Of a stretch of DNA of 64,000 nucleotides, positions 1 to 11,524 are shown one piece after another. The number at the start of each line of letters is the position of its first letter. The first letter of the stretch is position 1. A model generated the notes under the pieces. It was not told the DNA's origin, did no database searches, and saw nothing but the letters and a program-made list of their open reading frames with translations. The translations under genes were made by a program, and so were the position numbers. Origin of the DNA: Mycolicibacterium crocinum (GTDB taxonomy: Bacteria; Actinomycetota; Actinomycetes; Mycobacteriales; Mycobacteriaceae); contig NZ_CP092362.2 of the NCBI RefSeq assembly GCF_022370635.2, forward strand, positions 2,170,001 through 2,234,000, in the 5' to 3' direction.

Positions 1-57
1 ACGGTGTTTGTGGCGTACGGGTATGTGTGGCGTCGGGGTGGGCTGGAATGGGATTAG
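1..57 (+). CDS. nuoA: NADH-quinone oxidoreductase subunit A, C-terminal end only
   Basis: The window opens inside this gene. Frame 1 reads the last 18 residues, ending GGLEWD, and stops at TAG 55-57. This C-terminal tail matches what I recall of mycobacterial NuoA, a small three-helix membrane subunit of complex I next to the quinone-access channel. The stop overlaps the nuoB start by 10 bases, as expected for translational coupling in the nuo operon. The start and promoter lie outside the window. Confidence 0.85.
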   Translation, partial: TVFVAYGYVWRRGGLEWD

Positions 58-602
58 AGGAGGCGCTGCCGGGCGGCATCGTGTTGTCGACGGTGGAGAA
101 GGTCGCCGGGTTTGTGCGTAAGGGGTCGTTGTGGCCGGCGACGTTCGGGTTGGCGTGTTGTGCCATTGAGATGATGGCGACGGCGTCTCCGCGGTTTGAT
201 ATCGCCCGGTTTGGGATGGAGCGGTTTTCGGCCACTCCGCGTCAGGCGGATCTGATGATCGTGGCGGGGCGGGTGAGTCAGAAGATGGCGCCGGTGCTGC
301 GCCAGGTGTATGACCAGATGGCCGAACCGAAATGGGTGCTGGCGATGGGGGTGTGTGCCTCCAGTGGCGGCATGTTCAACAACTATGCGGTGGTCCAGGG
401 TGTGGATCATGTGGTGCCGGTGGACATTTATCTGCCCGGGTGTCCGCCGCGTCCGGAGATGTTGCTGAACGCGATTCTGGCGTTGCACGCCAAGATCGCC
501 GAGATGCCGTTGGGGGTGCACCGCGCCGAAGCCGTCGCCGCAGCCGAAAAGGCGGCGCTGGCCGCACCGACCACCCTGGAACTCAAAGGGCTGCTGCGGT
601 GA
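48..602 (+). CDS. nuoB: NADH-quinone oxidoreductase subunit B (N2 cluster subunit)
   Basis: NuoB carries the terminal [4Fe-4S] cluster N2, which hands electrons to quinone at the cytoplasmic face of complex I. The sequence has the paired cysteines of LACCAIEMM, then GVCASSGG and PGCPPRPE, which supply the ligands. I chose the ATG at 48, giving 184 residues starting [10 protein letters not shown], the length and start I recall for mycobacterial NuoB; an upstream in-frame GTG at 27 would add seven unlikely residues. It overlaps nuoA by 10 bases and nuoC by 4. Confidence 0.97.
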   Translation: MGLEEALPGGIVLSTVEKVAGFVRKGSLWPATFGLACCAIEMMATASPRFDIARFGMERFSATPRQADLMIVAGRVSQKMAPVLRQVYDQMAEPKWVLAMGVCASSGGMFNNYAVVQGVDHVVPVDIYLPGCPPRPEMLLNAILALHAKIAEMPLGVHRAEAVAAAEKAALAAPTTLELKGLLR

Positions 603-1207
603 GCGGCGACGTGTCCGGATACGGGCGACTGGTTCGCCGTAAACCCCAGTGGGACAGCACACCGCGGCCGTACGGCGGCTATTTCGACGACGTCGTGGAC
701 GAGCTCTCGTTCGCACTCGGCGACGAGTTCAGCTACGCGGTAGAACGCGTTGTCGTCCACGCGGGGCAACTCACCCTGCACGTCACGCGGGGACTGCTTC
801 TCGTGGTCGCCCGTGCGCTGCGGGATGTGCCCGCGTTGCGCTTCGAATTGTGTTGTGGTGTTTCGGGTGTGCACTATCCGCAGGATGCGGGCCGGGAGTT
901 GCATGCGTTTTATCCGTTGATGTCGATCACCCACAACCGGCGGGTTCAGGTGGAGGTGGCGTGTCCCGACGCGGATCCGCATGTGCCGTCGCTGTTTTCG
1001 GTGTATCCGACTACTGACTGGCATGAGCGGGAGACGTATGACTTCTTCGGCATCGTCTTCGACGGCCATCCGGGTCTGACGCGCATCGAGATGCCCGATG
1101 ATTGGGTGGGTCACCCGCAGCGCAAGGACTACCCACTGGGCGGAGTACCGGTCGAATACCACGGCGCAAGCGTCGCGCCACCCGACCAGAGAAGGTCGTA
1201 CAACTGA
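599..1207 (+). CDS. nuoC: NADH-quinone oxidoreductase subunit C
   Basis: NuoC is a peripheral-arm subunit of complex I that packs against NuoD and helps form the quinone site; it binds no cofactor. The 202-residue product shows the family signature [11 protein letters not shown] followed by [11 protein letters not shown] near the C-terminus. The start is the GTG at 599, overlapping the nuoB stop in a GTGA arrangement. Longer in-frame readings upstream run through nuoB in another frame and look like shadow translation. The stop shares one base with the nuoD ATG. Confidence 0.95.
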   Translation: MSGDVSGYGRLVRRKPQWDSTPRPYGGYFDDVVDELSFALGDEFSYAVERVVVHAGQLTLHVTRGLLLVVARALRDVPALRFELCCGVSGVHYPQDAGRELHAFYPLMSITHNRRVQVEVACPDADPHVPSLFSVYPTTDWHERETYDFFGIVFDGHPGLTRIEMPDDWVGHPQRKDYPLGGVPVEYHGASVAPPDQRRSYN

Positions 1208-2496
1208 TGGTCGAAACAACCTTCACAGTCAACGGCAGCGATTGGGATGCCCTCACTTCGGCGGCGGTCGAGGACCGCGCTGAGCGACTTGTGGTGAATA
1301 TGGGTCCGCAGCATCCCTCGACGCATGGGGTGTTGCGGTTGATCCTGGAGATCGAGGGTGAGACGGTCACCGAAGCCCGGTGCGGGATCGGCTATTTGCA
1401 TACCGGGATCGAGAAGAATCTGGAGTACCGCACCTGGACCCAGGGTGTGACGTTTGTGACCCGGATGGATTATCTGTCCCCGTTTTTCAACGAGACCGCC
1501 TACTGCCTCGGCGTCGAACAACTCCTCGACATCACCGACCAAATCCCGGACCGCGCCAGCGTCGTGCGGGTCATGATGATGGAACTCAACCGCATCTCCA
1601 GTCATTTGGTGGCACTGGCCACCGGCGGCATGGAGTTGGGGGCGATGACCCCGATGTTCTTCGGCTTCCGCGAACGCGAACTCATTTTGAGTGTGTTTGA
1701 GGCGATCACCGGGTTGCGGATGAACAACGCCTACATCCGCCCCGGCGGCCTAGCCGCCGACCTTCCCGACGACGGACCCCAGCGGGTGCGCGACTTGTTG
1801 ACGATCCTGCCGGGCCGGTTGCGCGAGCTCGAAGACCTGTTGACCGAGAACTACATCTGGAAGGCCCGCACCCAGGGCATCGGCTACCTGGATCTGACCG
1901 GGTGTATGGCGCTGGGGATCACCGGGCCGGTGCTGCGCTCGACCGGGTTACCGCATGATCTGCGCAAGACCCAACCGTATTGCGGGTATGACACCTATGA
2001 CTTCGATGTCATCACCGACACCGGGGCGGACTGCTACGGCCGGTATCTGATCCGGGTCGGCGAGATGCGCCAATCGTTGCGCATTGTGGCTCAGTGTTTG
2101 GATCGGTTGGAGCCGGGGCCGGTGATGATCAGCGACAAGAAACTCGCCTGGCCCGCCGACCTACAACTCGGCCCGGACGGGTTGGGGAATTCGCCGGCGC
2201 ATATCGCCAAGATCATGGGCACCTCCATGGAAGGGCTGATCCACCACTTCAAGTTGGTCACCGAAGGGATCCGGGTGCCGGCCGGACAGGTGTATATCGC
2301 AGTCGAATCCCCGCGCGGCGAGCTCGGCGTGCACATGGTCTCCGACGGCGGCACCCGCCCCTATCGGGTGCATTACCGGGATCCGTCGTTCACCAATCTG
2401 CAAGCGGTGGCCGCGATGTGTGAGGGCGGCATGGTCGCCGACGTCATCGCCGCCGTCGCCTCCATTGATCCGGTCATGGGAGGTGTCGACCGATGA
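1207..2496 (+). CDS. nuoD: NADH-quinone oxidoreductase subunit D (49-kDa type)
   Basis: NuoD forms most of the ubiquinone/menaquinone pocket of complex I and descends from the large subunit of [NiFe] hydrogenases, though it has lost the nickel ligands. The 429-residue protein contains [11 protein letters not shown] (about residues 36-46), which lines the quinone site, and ends DPVMGGVDR. The ATG at 1207 overlaps the nuoC stop by one base. An upstream in-frame extension from 1102 lies inside nuoC and is rejected. Four bases overlap with nuoE. Confidence 0.97.
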   Translation: MVETTFTVNGSDWDALTSAAVEDRAERLVVNMGPQHPSTHGVLRLILEIEGETVTEARCGIGYLHTGIEKNLEYRTWTQGVTFVTRMDYLSPFFNETAYCLGVEQLLDITDQIPDRASVVRVMMMELNRISSHLVALATGGMELGAMTPMFFGFRERELILSVFEAITGLRMNNAYIRPGGLAADLPDDGPQRVRDLLTILPGRLRELEDLLTENYIWKARTQGIGYLDLTGCMALGITGPVLRSTGLPHDLRKTQPYCGYDTYDFDVITDTGADCYGRYLIRVGEMRQSLRIVAQCLDRLEPGPVMISDKKLAWPADLQLGPDGLGNSPAHIAKIMGTSMEGLIHHFKLVTEGIRVPAGQVYIAVESPRGELGVHMVSDGGTRPYRVHYRDPSFTNLQAVAAMCEGGMVADVIAAVASIDPVMGGVDR

Positions 2497-3140
2497 ACCC
2501 CATCAACCTCGTCCTCGGTCCACGCCCGGACGAGCCCGGACCCCCCATCAGCGGACCGACCACCTACCCTGCCGAGGTCGTGCAACGCCTCAGCGGCGAT
2601 GCGGCGACGATCATCGCCCGCTATCCGCAGGCCCGTTCGGCCCTGCTGCCGCTGCTGCACCTGGTGCAAGCCGAAGACGGATACCTCACGACTGCCGGAA
2701 TCTCCTTCTGTGCCGAGCAGCTCGACCTCACCGAGGCCGAGGTGGCGGCGGTCGCCACGTTTTACTCGATGTACCGGCGCACCCCCACCGGCGAGTATCT
2801 GGTCGGGGTCTGCACCAACACCCTGTGCGCCATCATGGGCGGCGACGCCATCCTCGAAACGCTGCAACGCGAACTCGGCATCCACGCGGGCGACACCACC
2901 AGCGACGGCCGCATCACCCTCGAGCACATCGAATGCAACGCCGCCTGCGACTACGCACCCGTCGTCATGGTCAACTGGGAATTCTTCGACAACCAAACCC
3001 CCACCACCGCACGACAACTCATCGCCGACATCCGCGCCGGCAAGCCACCCCACCCCACTCGGGGCGCACCGCTGTGCCCCTTCCGCAGCACCGCACGAAC
3101 ATTGGCCGGGCTCGCTCCCACCGACCGGGACGAGGTCTGA
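2493..3140 (+). CDS. nuoE: NADH-quinone oxidoreductase subunit E (24-kDa type)
   Basis: NuoE is a thioredoxin-fold subunit holding the off-path [2Fe-2S] cluster N1a next to the FMN of NuoF. In the 215-residue product the four ligands are visible as Cys107 and Cys112 (GVCTNTLC) and Cys148 and Cys152 ([10 protein letters not shown]). The ATG at 2493 overlaps the nuoD stop by four bases (ATGA). The tail after about residue 185 is proline-rich and variable. Confidence 0.96.
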   Translation: MNPINLVLGPRPDEPGPPISGPTTYPAEVVQRLSGDAATIIARYPQARSALLPLLHLVQAEDGYLTTAGISFCAEQLDLTEAEVAAVATFYSMYRRTPTGEYLVGVCTNTLCAIMGGDAILETLQRELGIHAGDTTSDGRITLEHIECNAACDYAPVVMVNWEFFDNQTPTTARQLIADIRAGKPPHPTRGAPLCPFRSTARTLAGLAPTDRDEV

Positions 3141-3141
3141 G

Positions 3142-4443
3142 ATGGTGCTAGACCGTGTGCTGACCCGTCACTGGAACGAGCCGCAATCCTGGACACTCAC
3201 CAATTACCTGCGCCACGACGGCTACCAAGCCCTCGCCAAGGCGCTGACGATGACACCCGTCGAGGTCATCGACACGGTCAAGGAGTCCGGTCTGCGCGGG
3301 CGCGGCGGTGCCGGCTTCCCGACCGGTGCCAAGTGGTCGTTCATTCCGCAGGACGATGCCAAACCGCACTATCTCGTGGTCAACGCCGACGAGTCGGAAC
3401 CCGGTACGTGCAAGGACGTTCCGCTGATGTACGCGACACCCCACTCCTTGATCGAGGGTGCGATCATCGCGGCCTACGCTATCCGGGCCCGGCACGCCTT
3501 CATCTATGTGCGCGGTGAGGTGGTGCCGGTGCTACGCCGGTTGCAGACCGCGGTGGCCGAGGCCTACGAGGCCGGCTATCTCGGGGAGAACATCCAGGCC
3601 TCGGGGTTCGACCTCGATCTGATCGTGCATGCCGGTGCGGGCGCCTATATCTGCGGTGAGGAAACCGCCCTGCTGGATTCGCTGGAGGGTCGGCGCGGCC
3701 AACCTCGCCTGCGCCCACCGTTTCCCGCCGAAGCCGGGCTGTACGCCTGCCCGACGGTGGTCAACAACGTCGAATCCGTCGCCAGCGTCCCGCCGATCCT
3801 GCTGAACGGCGTCGGGTGGTTCACTTCGATGGGCACTGAGAAATCACCGGGGTGCACCATCTACTCGCTGTCGGGGCATGTGACGAAACCGGGTCAGTAC
3901 GAGGCTCCGCTAGGGATCACGTTGCGTGAGTTGCTGGCCTACGCCGGTGGAGTCCGGGCCGGTCACGAGCTGAAGTTTTGGACGCCGGGCGGGTCGTCGA
4001 CCCCGCTGCTGACGGCCGAACATCTCGACGTGCCACTGGATTACGAAGGTATGGCGTCGGTCGGTTCGATGCTCGGCACCAAGGCGCTGCAGATTTTCGA
4101 CGAAACCACCTGTGTGGTGCGAGCGGTGCGGCGCTGGACCCAGTTCTACGCCCACGAATCCTGCGGCAAGTGCACACCCTGCCGCGAAGGCACCTACTGG
4201 CTCAGCCAGATCTATGCCGACCTCGAGAACGGCTGGGCCACCTATGCGGACCTGCACAACCTGCTCGACATCGCCGACACGCTGAACGGAAAGTCGTTCT
4301 GCGCGTTGGGTGATGGGGCGGCTTCGCCGGTGATCTCGTCGATCAGACATTTCCGCGCCGAGTACGAAGAGCACCTCAGCGGTGGCTGTCCGTTCGACCC
4401 ACGCGCGGCGATGCTCGCCGCGCCGGAGGAGGTGGGGGCCTGA
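3142..4443 (+). CDS. nuoF: NADH-quinone oxidoreductase subunit F (NADH/FMN subunit)
   Basis: NuoF binds NADH and FMN and is the electron entry point of complex I. The 433-residue protein has the glycine-rich FMN/NADH loop [10 protein letters not shown] at about residues 53-62, the [12 protein letters not shown] segment, and the ligands of cluster N3 at Cys341, Cys344, Cys347 ([12 protein letters not shown]) and Cys387. I chose the ATG at 3142, one base after the nuoE stop; a longer reading back to 2599 runs through nuoE and has shadow composition. It overlaps nuoG by one base. Confidence 0.96.
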   Translation: MVLDRVLTRHWNEPQSWTLTNYLRHDGYQALAKALTMTPVEVIDTVKESGLRGRGGAGFPTGAKWSFIPQDDAKPHYLVVNADESEPGTCKDVPLMYATPHSLIEGAIIAAYAIRARHAFIYVRGEVVPVLRRLQTAVAEAYEAGYLGENIQASGFDLDLIVHAGAGAYICGEETALLDSLEGRRGQPRLRPPFPAEAGLYACPTVVNNVESVASVPPILLNGVGWFTSMGTEKSPGCTIYSLSGHVTKPGQYEAPLGITLRELLAYAGGVRAGHELKFWTPGGSSTPLLTAEHLDVPLDYEGMASVGSMLGTKALQIFDETTCVVRAVRRWTQFYAHESCGKCTPCREGTYWLSQIYADLENGWATYADLHNLLDIADTLNGKSFCALGDGAASPVISSIRHFRAEYEEHLSGGCPFDPRAAMLAAPEEVGA

Positions 4444-6785
4444 TGACGTTGATCGACGTCAACATGATCACGGTCACGATCGACGATGTCGACGTTCGAG
4501 TGCCTAAAGGCACGTTGGTGATTCGGGCGGCGGAGTTGATGGGTGTGCAGATCCCGCGGTTCTGTGATCATCCGCTGTTGGATCCGGTCGGGGCGTGCCG
4601 GCAGTGTCTGGTCGAGGTGGAGGGCCAGCGCAAGCCGATGGCCAGCTGCACCACCACGGTGTCTGACGGCATGGTGGTGCGCACCCAGTTCACCTCCGAG
4701 GCCGCCGAGAAGGCGCAGCACGGGGTGATGGAGCTGCTGTTGATCAACCACCCGTTGGACTGCCCGGTGTGTGACAAGGGCGGTGAATGCCCGCTGCAGA
4801 ACCAGGCCATGAGCGGTGGACGCACGGAGAGCCGATTCGACAAGGTGAAGCGGACGTATCCGAAGCCGATCAACTTGTCGAGTCAGGTGCTGTTGGATCG
4901 GGAGCGGTGTGTGTTGTGTGCGCGTTGCACACGGTTTTCCGAGCAGATTGCCGGAGATCCGTTCATCTCGCTGCTCGAGCGTGGCGCCTTGCAACAGGTA
5001 GGGATCGGCCCGGGTGAGGCGTTCGATTCCTACTTCAGCGGTAACACGGTGCAGATCTGCCCGGTCGGGGCATTGACCGGAACCGCCTACCGGTTCCGGG
5101 CCCGCCCCTTCGATCTGGTGTCCAGCCCCAGCGTGTGTGAGCACTGCGCCTCCGGATGCGCCCAGCGCACCGATCACCGCCGCGGCGTGGTGCTGCGCCG
5201 GTTGGCCGGCGACGACCCGGAAGTCAACGAGGAATGGAACTGCGACAAGGGCCGCTGGGCCTTCACCTACGCCCGGGTCGGCGACCGCATCACCACCCCG
5301 ATGATCCGTGAGTCGGGACGTTTGCGTCCGGCGTCGTGGTCGGAAGCCCTCGGCGCAGCTGCCCACGGTCTCAGCGCCGCGGGGGGAGCGGGCGTGCTGG
5401 TGGGTGGCCGCGCCACCGCCGAGGACGCCTACGCCTACGCCAAGTTCGCGCGAATGGCTCTGAACAGCAACGACATCGACTTCCGCTCCCGCCCGCACTC
5501 GGTCGAGGAACAGGAGTTCCTGGCGGCGCACGTCGCCGGACGCCGCGACATCAGCTACGCCGACCTACAGACCGCACCCATGGTCGTGATGGCCGGGCTC
5601 GAACCAGAGGACGAATCCCCGATCGTGTTCCTGCGACTGCGCAAAGCGGTCCGCAAGCGCGGGTTGCGGATCGTGACGATCGCACCGTTCGCCTCACCGG
5701 GATCGGTCAAGCTGGGTGCCAACGTGGTGCTGACCGAACCCGGGCAGGAAGCGGTCGCCCTCGATGGGCTGACCGGCGCACTACCGCCGGACGCGATCAT
5801 CCTGGCCGGAGAACGACTGGCCACCAGTCGCGGCGCGTTGTCGGCGGTGACTCGACTGGCTCAACAGACCGGCGCGCGACTGGCCTGGATTCCGCGCCGT
5901 GCCGGTGATCGTGGCGCCGTGGACACCGGCTGCCTACCCAATCTCCTGCCCGGTGGCCGGCCCGTCCAGCATGCGCGTGCTCGCGAGCAGGTCGAACGGG
6001 CTTGGGGGACAACCGGTTTGCCAGACCGCCCCGGGCTGAATCTCAGCGAGATGGTCACCTTGGGAGCCGGTGCCCTGCTCGTCGGCGGGGTGGATCCGGC
6101 GGACGTGCCCGACCCGCCCGCCATGCTGTCGGCCATCGAGTCGGCCGGTTTCGTCGTCAGTCTAGAGATCCGGCGAAGCGCGGTGACCGATCGCGCCGAC
6201 GTTGTGTTCCCGGTCGCGACGGTGACCGAGAAGACGGGGTCATTCCTGAACTGGGAAGGCCGCCCCAGGCCCTTCGAAGCCGCTCTTTCCACCAGCGACG
6301 CGTCCGACCATCGGATCCTGCACAACCTGGCAGCAGCAATGGGTATCGACCTCGGTACACCCGACGCCGCAACGGTGCACGCCGAGATCGCTCGTCTCGG
6401 CAGCTGGGATGGCATGCACTCGGCGCTGGCGGACTACCTGCCGACACCACCCGCCGAACGTGCCCAGGGTGAGGCGGTGCTGGCGGGCTGGCGGTTGTTG
6501 TTGGATGCCGGCCGATTGCAGGATGGGGAGCCGTTTCTGGCGGGTACGGCGCGGCCGGCGGTGGTGCGGTTGTCGGCGGTGACGGCGGCCGGGATCGGCG
6601 CGGCCAACGGTGATGTGATCGTCGTTTCGACGGGCCGCGGCGAGATCGCGCTCCCCTTGGCCATCACCGAGATGCCTGATGGTGTGGTGTGGCTGCCGCT
6701 GAACTCACCGGGCAGTCCGGTGCATGAAAGGCTCGGAGTGACCGCGGGTGCGGTGGTGCGTATCGAGCGGGAGAGGACCGCATGA
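4443..6785 (+). CDS. nuoG: NADH-quinone oxidoreductase subunit G (75-kDa type)
   Basis: NuoG carries several Fe-S clusters that pass electrons from NuoF to NuoI. The 780-residue protein begins with a ferredoxin-like [2Fe-2S] domain (Cys41, Cys52, Cys55, Cys69), then the HxxxCxxCxxxxxC site ([14 protein letters not shown]), then a [10 protein letters not shown] cluster site. It next shows CEHCASGC with a later CDKGRW, the extra N7 cluster site found in some bacteria. The C-terminal half is a molybdopterin-oxidoreductase-like domain without an evident metal ligand role. The start overlaps nuoF and the stop overlaps nuoH. Confidence 0.96.
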   Translation: MTLIDVNMITVTIDDVDVRVPKGTLVIRAAELMGVQIPRFCDHPLLDPVGACRQCLVEVEGQRKPMASCTTTVSDGMVVRTQFTSEAAEKAQHGVMELLLINHPLDCPVCDKGGECPLQNQAMSGGRTESRFDKVKRTYPKPINLSSQVLLDRERCVLCARCTRFSEQIAGDPFISLLERGALQQVGIGPGEAFDSYFSGNTVQICPVGALTGTAYRFRARPFDLVSSPSVCEHCASGCAQRTDHRRGVVLRRLAGDDPEVNEEWNCDKGRWAFTYARVGDRITTPMIRESGRLRPASWSEALGAAAHGLSAAGGAGVLVGGRATAEDAYAYAKFARMALNSNDIDFRSRPHSVEEQEFLAAHVAGRRDISYADLQTAPMVVMAGLEPEDESPIVFLRLRKAVRKRGLRIVTIAPFASPGSVKLGANVVLTEPGQEAVALDGLTGALPPDAIILAGERLATSRGALSAVTRLAQQTGARLAWIPRRAGDRGAVDTGCLPNLLPGGRPVQHARAREQVERAWGTTGLPDRPGLNLSEMVTLGAGALLVGGVDPADVPDPPAMLSAIESAGFVVSLEIRRSAVTDRADVVFPVATVTEKTGSFLNWEGRPRPFEAALSTSDASDHRILHNLAAAMGIDLGTPDAATVHAEIARLGSWDGMHSALADYLPTPPAERAQGEAVLAGWRLLLDAGRLQDGEPFLAGTARPAVVRLSAVTAAGIGAANGDVIVVSTGRGEIALPLAITEMPDGVVWLPLNSPGSPVHERLGVTAGAVVRIERERTA

Positions 6786-8092
6786 GCTACCCGGATATGA
6801 CCGTGTTTGGCCGCGATCCGTGGTGGTTGATCCTGATCAAAGCCGTCGCGGTTTTCGCGTTCCTGATGCTGACCGTGTTGGTGGCGATCCTGTTGGAGCG
6901 CAAGATTCTGGGCCGCATGCAGATGCGGTACGGCCCGAACCGGGTCGGCCCGTTCGGGTTGCTGCAGTCGCTGGCCGACGGGATCAAGCTGGCGCTCAAG
7001 GAGGGCCTGACTCCGGCCGGGGTGGACAAACCCATTTATTTGATGGCCCCGGTCATTTCGGTGATCCCCGCCTTCCTGGCGTTCGCGGTGATCCCGTTGG
7101 GTCCGGTGGTGTCGGTGTTCGGCCACCGGACTCCGTTGCAGTTGACCGATCTGCCGGTGGCGGTGCTCTACATTCTGGCGGTCACCTCGATCGGGGTGTA
7201 CGGCATCGTGCTGGCGGGGTGGGCGTCAGGGTCGACCTATCCGCTGTTGGGCGGTCTGCGCTCCAGCGCGCAGGTGATCTCCTACGAGATCGCCATGGCC
7301 CTGTCGTTCGCGGCGGTGTTCCTCTACGCCGGCACCATGTCCACCTCGGGCATCGTCGCCGCCCAGGAACACACCTGGTATGTGTTCCTGCTGCTGCCGT
7401 CGTTCGCGGTGTACGTCACCTCGATGGTCGGTGAGACCAACCGGGCACCGTTCGACCTGCCCGAGGCCGAAGGTGAACTGGTGGGCGGGTTTCACACCGA
7501 ATATTCGTCGCTGAAGTTCGCGATGTTCATGCTCGCCGAATACGTCAACATGACCACTGTCTCCGCGCTGGCGACCACCCTGTTCCTCGGTGGGTGGCAC
7601 GCCCCGTGGCCGATCAGCCTGATCGACGGCGCCAATACCGGCTGGTGGCCGCTGATCTGGTTCGTGGCCAAGGTGTGGACATTCCTGTTCGTGTTCATGT
7701 GGCTGCGGGCCACCCTGCCCCGACTGCGCTACGACCAATTCATGGCACTGGGCTGGAAACTCCTCATCCCCGTCTCCCTGGTCTGGATCATGATCGTCGC
7801 CGTCCTGCACAGCACCGGCCACAGCGGCATCGTCGAAAACCTGATCGCCGCTGCGGTGCTGCTGGCCCTTGTCGTTGGCGTTCGGCGCCTGACCCGCGGG
7901 CGGCGACCCGGTGAATCCAGCTTGCAGACAGCAGAGTTCGACCCGATGGCCGGTGGATTTCCTGTGCCACCCCTTCCTGGGCAGCGGATCGCCGCGGTGT
8001 GGCCGGCCCCGACATACGGAGTGCCGATGCGCAACGGAAAACAGGTACACGAGCAGGTCGCCGTCGCATCGTGGGGGAGCGGAGATGCCTGA
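6782..8092 (+). CDS. nuoH: NADH-quinone oxidoreductase subunit H
   Basis: NuoH is the membrane subunit that joins the peripheral arm to the proton-pumping arm and completes the quinone tunnel. The 436-residue protein has about eight hydrophobic helices and the signatures [12 protein letters not shown] and [14 protein letters not shown], both on the quinone-side loops. Its hydrophilic C-terminal tail of about 75 residues is longer than in many bacteria, as I recall for mycobacteria. It overlaps nuoG by four bases (ATGA) and nuoI by eight. Confidence 0.96.
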   Translation: MSYPDMTVFGRDPWWLILIKAVAVFAFLMLTVLVAILLERKILGRMQMRYGPNRVGPFGLLQSLADGIKLALKEGLTPAGVDKPIYLMAPVISVIPAFLAFAVIPLGPVVSVFGHRTPLQLTDLPVAVLYILAVTSIGVYGIVLAGWASGSTYPLLGGLRSSAQVISYEIAMALSFAAVFLYAGTMSTSGIVAAQEHTWYVFLLLPSFAVYVTSMVGETNRAPFDLPEAEGELVGGFHTEYSSLKFAMFMLAEYVNMTTVSALATTLFLGGWHAPWPISLIDGANTGWWPLIWFVAKVWTFLFVFMWLRATLPRLRYDQFMALGWKLLIPVSLVWIMIVAVLHSTGHSGIVENLIAAAVLLALVVGVRRLTRGRRPGESSLQTAEFDPMAGGFPVPPLPGQRIAAVWPAPTYGVPMRNGKQVHEQVAVASWGSGDA

Positions 8093-8600
8093 CTTCCTCG
8101 ACGCGGTCAAGGGTTTCGGCGTGACGTTCGGGACGATGTTCAAGCGTCCTATCACCGAGGAGTATCCCGAGAAGCCGGGGCCGGTCGCCCCGCGCTATCA
8201 CGGCCGCCACCAACTCAACCGTTACGCCGACGGGCTGGAGAAGTGCATCGGCTGCGAGCTGTGCGCCTGGGCCTGCCCCGCCGACGCGATCTACGTCGAA
8301 GGCGCGGATAACACCGAGGAGCAACGCTTCTCCCCGGGTGAACGCTACGGGCGGGTCTACCAGATCAACTATCTGCGCTGCATCGGCTGCGGACTGTGCA
8401 TCGAGGCCTGCCCCACCCGCGCCCTGACGATGACCAACGTCTACGAGATGGCCGACGACAACCGCTCCGACCTCATCTACGGCAAGGACAAACTACTGGC
8501 CCCACTACAACCCGGGATGCAACCACCCCCGCACGCCATGGCGCCCGGGGCGACCGACGACGACTACTACCTGGGACACGTGAAGGAATCGACGCGATGA
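8085..8600 (+). CDS. nuoI: NADH-quinone oxidoreductase subunit I (two [4Fe-4S])
   Basis: NuoI is an 8-iron ferredoxin-type subunit whose clusters N6a and N6b pass electrons to N2 in NuoB. The 171-residue protein has two perfect CxxCxxCxxxC motifs, at Cys54/57/60/64 and Cys99/102/105/109. I chose the ATG at 8085, which reads [10 protein letters not shown] and overlaps the nuoH stop; a reading from 7911 lies inside nuoH. The tail after residue 130 is acidic and Pro-rich. The nuoJ start overlaps its stop by four bases. Confidence 0.96.
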   Translation: MPDFLDAVKGFGVTFGTMFKRPITEEYPEKPGPVAPRYHGRHQLNRYADGLEKCIGCELCAWACPADAIYVEGADNTEEQRFSPGERYGRVYQINYLRCIGCGLCIEACPTRALTMTNVYEMADDNRSDLIYGKDKLLAPLQPGMQPPPHAMAPGATDDDYYLGHVKESTR

Positions 8601-9346
8601 CAGCTGTGATGTTCTGGATCCTCGCGCCACTGACACTGGTGGCGGCCGTCGGCGTTGTCGTGAGTCGAAAAGCGGTGTATTCGGCCATGTTCCTCGGCGC
8701 GGCGATGATCAACCTTGCGGTGCTGTACGTCGCGCAGGATGCGCTCTTCCTCGGCGTCGTGCAAATCGTGGTCTACACCGGTGCGGTGATGATGCTGTTC
8801 CTATTCGTTCTCATGCTGATCGGTGTCGACTCGGCCGACTCGCTGATCGAGACGCTCCGCGGGCACCGTGTGGCCGCGGCCCTCACTGGCTTGGGGTTCG
8901 GCATTCTGCTGATCGCCGGGATCGGCAGCGTGGCGACGTCGGGACTCACCGGTTTGACGGAGGCCAATGCGGGCGGGAATGTGCAGGGTTTGGCGACGTT
9001 GATCTTCACCCGTGATCTGTGGGCGTTCGAGTTGACCAGTGCGTTGTTGATCACCGCTGCGCTCGGGGCGATGGTGTTGGCGCACCGGGAGCGCTTCGAG
9101 CGGCGAAAGACCCAGCGGGAGTTGGTGGTCGAGCGCTTCCAAACTGGGGCGCGAGCCACACCGCATCCCAATCCCGGTGTGTACGCATTGCACAATGCCG
9201 TCAACACCCCGGCGCGGCTGCCGGACGGAAGCGACTGCGCGCTCTCGGTGAGCCGAACTCTCACTCGCGACGGCACCGTCTTGTCGCTGCTCGTTACGCG
9301 CGATCACGAAAATGACGGCGCGCTGAATCAGGAAGTGAGCCAATGA
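8597..9346 (+). CDS. nuoJ: NADH-quinone oxidoreductase subunit J
   Basis: NuoJ is a five-helix membrane subunit whose third helix changes shape during coupling of quinone reduction to proton pumping. The 249-residue product has the hydrophobic N-terminal 170 residues expected, including the [15 protein letters not shown] segment, followed by a soluble tail of about 80 residues. The ATG at 8597 overlaps the nuoI stop by four bases; the longer reading from 8396 crosses nuoI and is not used. Confidence 0.94.
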   Translation: MTAVMFWILAPLTLVAAVGVVVSRKAVYSAMFLGAAMINLAVLYVAQDALFLGVVQIVVYTGAVMMLFLFVLMLIGVDSADSLIETLRGHRVAAALTGLGFGILLIAGIGSVATSGLTGLTEANAGGNVQGLATLIFTRDLWAFELTSALLITAALGAMVLAHRERFERRKTQRELVVERFQTGARATPHPNPGVYALHNAVNTPARLPDGSDCALSVSRTLTRDGTVLSLLVTRDHENDGALNQEVSQ

Positions 9347-9642
9347 CTCCCGATTACTTCCTGTATTTGTCGGCGTTGTTGTTCACGATTGGTGCGGCGG
9401 GGGTGTTGTTGCGGCGCAACGCGATCGTGATGTTCATGTGTGTGGAGTTGATGCTCAACGCCGCGAACCTGGCGTTCGTCACCTTCTCGCGGATGCACGG
9501 CCACCTCGACGGTCAGGTGGTGGCGTTCTTCACGATGGTGGTGGCCGCCTGTGAGGTGGTGGTCGGTTTGGCGATCATCATGACGATCTTTAGGACCCGA
9601 CGCTCGGCGAACGTCGACGACGCCCACCTGCTGCGGCACTGA
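9343..9642 (+). CDS. nuoK: NADH-quinone oxidoreductase subunit K
   Basis: NuoK is a small three-helix proton-channel subunit homologous to MrpC of Na+/H+ antiporters. The 99-residue length is standard. Two conserved membrane glutamates are visible, in [11 protein letters not shown] and in [10 protein letters not shown]. The ATG overlaps the nuoJ stop by four bases. The stop is followed after one base by the nuoL start. Confidence 0.96.
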   Translation: MTPDYFLYLSALLFTIGAAGVLLRRNAIVMFMCVELMLNAANLAFVTFSRMHGHLDGQVVAFFTMVVAACEVVVGLAIIMTIFRTRRSANVDDAHLLRH

Positions 9643-9643
9643 G

Positions 9644-11524
9644 ATGCAGACACTGGTGTGGTTGACCATCGCGCTGCCCTTGGCCGGGGCCATCATCCTG
9701 CTGCTGGGCGGGCGGCGCACCAACGCGTGGGGGCATCTGCTGGCCTGCGCGGCGGTGATCGGCGCCTTCGCCTGCGGCGCAGTGCTGTTCACCCACCTCC
9801 TCGCCCTACCCGGCGAGGACCGCATCGTGCACGACGTGCTGTTCTCCTGGGTGCCGGTCGGGGTGCTGCGGGTGGACTTCGGTCTGCAACTCGACGCGCT
9901 ATCCATGTGCTTCGTGCTGCTGATCACCGGAGTCGGCGCGCTCATCCACATCTACTCGATCGGCTACATGAAAACCGATCCCGGCCGGCGCCGGTTCTTC
10001 GCCTACCTCAACCTGTTCGTCGCCGCGATGCTGCTGCTCGTGTTGGCCGACAACTACCTCGGCCTCTACATGGGGTGGGAAGGTGTCGGTTTGGCGTCGT
10101 ATCTGCTCATCGGGTTCTGGGCGCACAAACCGTCGGCGGCCACCGCGGCCAAGAAAGCGTTCGTGGTCAACCGGGTTGGCGACATGGGTTTGGCCATCGC
10201 CCTGATGGTGCTGTTCGCCAGCCTCGGTTCGGTGACCTTCAGCACCGTGTTCGCGGCGGTGCCGCACATGACCTCCGGTGTCCTGACCGCCGTCGGTCTG
10301 CTGCTGCTGCTCGGGGCGTGCGGCAAAAGCGCCCAAGTCCCATTGCAGTCCTGGCTCGGCGACGCCATGGAAGGCCCCACCCCCGTCTCCGCCCTGATCC
10401 ACGCCGCCACCATGGTCACCGCCGGCGTCTACCTGATCGTCCGCTCCGGCCCGATCTTCAACCACAGCCCGGCCGCCCAAACCGCCGTCGTCACCGTCGG
10501 TGCGGTCACCCTGTTATTCGGCGCGATCATCGGCTGCGCCAAAGACGACATCAAAAAAGCCCTGGCCGCCTCCACCATGAGCCAGATCGGCTACATGGTC
10601 CTCGCCGCCGGCTTAGGTCCGGCCGGCTACGCCGTGGCGATCATGCACCTGCTCACCCACGGCTTCTTCAAAGCCGGACTCTTCCTCGGCGCCGGCTCGG
10701 TCATGCACGCCATGGACGACGAAACCGACATGCGCCGCTACGGCGGCCTACGCACCCTGCTCCCCATCACGTTCGTCACCTTCGGACTGGGCTACCTCGC
10801 CATCATCGGCGTCCCGCCGTTCGCCGGATACTTCTCCAAAGACGCCATCATCGAAACCGCCTTCAACACCGGCGGACTCCAAGGCTGGCTCCTCGGCGGT
10901 GCCGCCCTCCTCGGTGCCGGCATCACCGCCTTCTACATGACCCGCGTCATGCTGCTCACCTTCTTCGGGCAGAAACGGTGGAAACCCGACACCCACCCGC
11001 ACGAAGCCCCCGCCTCCATGACCGCACCCATGATCATCCTGGCGATCGGCTCCGTCGGCGCCGGCGCCCTGCTGGCCATCGGCAACACCCTGCAGCACTG
11101 GCTCGAACCCGTCGTCGGCCACCACGAAACCGAACACCTCATCCCCGCCTGGATCATCACCGTCACCGCACTCGGCGTCGTCGCCATCGGCATCGCGGTC
11201 GCAGTACGGATGTATCTCCGCAAGCCCGTCAACCCGATAGCCTCCGAATGGGTTTCGGCCGCGACGGTGGCCGCGCGCAATGATCTGTACGGCGACACGG
11301 TCAACGAAGCCGCCCTGATGCGGCCCGGCCGCGCAGTCACCAGGGGACTGGTCGCTGTCGAGCGGCGGGGGATCGATGCAGCGGTGGACGGTATTGCCGC
11401 AGCGGTGGCTCTGGCGTCGAACTCGGTGCGTCGCATGCAAACCGGGTTTGCCCGCTCCTACGCGCTGTCGATCTTTCTGGGTGCCACTCTGGTGGTCGCG
11501 ATGCTGGTGATGGTGAGGCTGTGA
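9644..11524 (+). CDS. nuoL: NADH-quinone oxidoreductase subunit L
   Basis: NuoL is the distal antiporter-like proton pump of complex I, with a long lateral helix that braces NuoM and NuoN. The 626-residue protein shows many hydrophobic helices, the key Glu/Lys region [17 protein letters not shown], and the lysine-bearing segment [20 protein letters not shown] shared by the Mrp/Nuo antiporter family. The C-terminal 120 residues contain the lateral helix and a final anchor. The ATG at 9644 is one base after nuoK. Confidence 0.96.
   Translation: MQTLVWLTIALPLAGAIILLLGGRRTNAWGHLLACAAVIGAFACGAVLFTHLLALPGEDRIVHDVLFSWVPVGVLRVDFGLQLDALSMCFVLLITGVGALIHIYSIGYMKTDPGRRRFFAYLNLFVAAMLLLVLADNYLGLYMGWEGVGLASYLLIGFWAHKPSAATAAKKAFVVNRVGDMGLAIALMVLFASLGSVTFSTVFAAVPHMTSGVLTAVGLLLLLGACGKSAQVPLQSWLGDAMEGPTPVSALIHAATMVTAGVYLIVRSGPIFNHSPAAQTAVVTVGAVTLLFGAIIGCAKDDIKKALAASTMSQIGYMVLAAGLGPAGYAVAIMHLLTHGFFKAGLFLGAGSVMHAMDDETDMRRYGGLRTLLPITFVTFGLGYLAIIGVPPFAGYFSKDAIIETAFNTGGLQGWLLGGAALLGAGITAFYMTRVMLLTFFGQKRWKPDTHPHEAPASMTAPMIILAIGSVGAGALLAIGNTLQHWLEPVVGHHETEHLIPAWIITVTALGVVAIGIAVAVRMYLRKPVNPIASEWVSAATVAARNDLYGDTVNEAALMRPGRAVTRGLVAVERRGIDAAVDGIAAAVALASNSVRRMQTGFARSYALSIFLGATLVVAMLVMVRL

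Noticed and set aside
9658..11283. A 541-codon frame inside nuoL
   Set aside because: Arg-rich shadow frame; nuoL is complete in its own frame.
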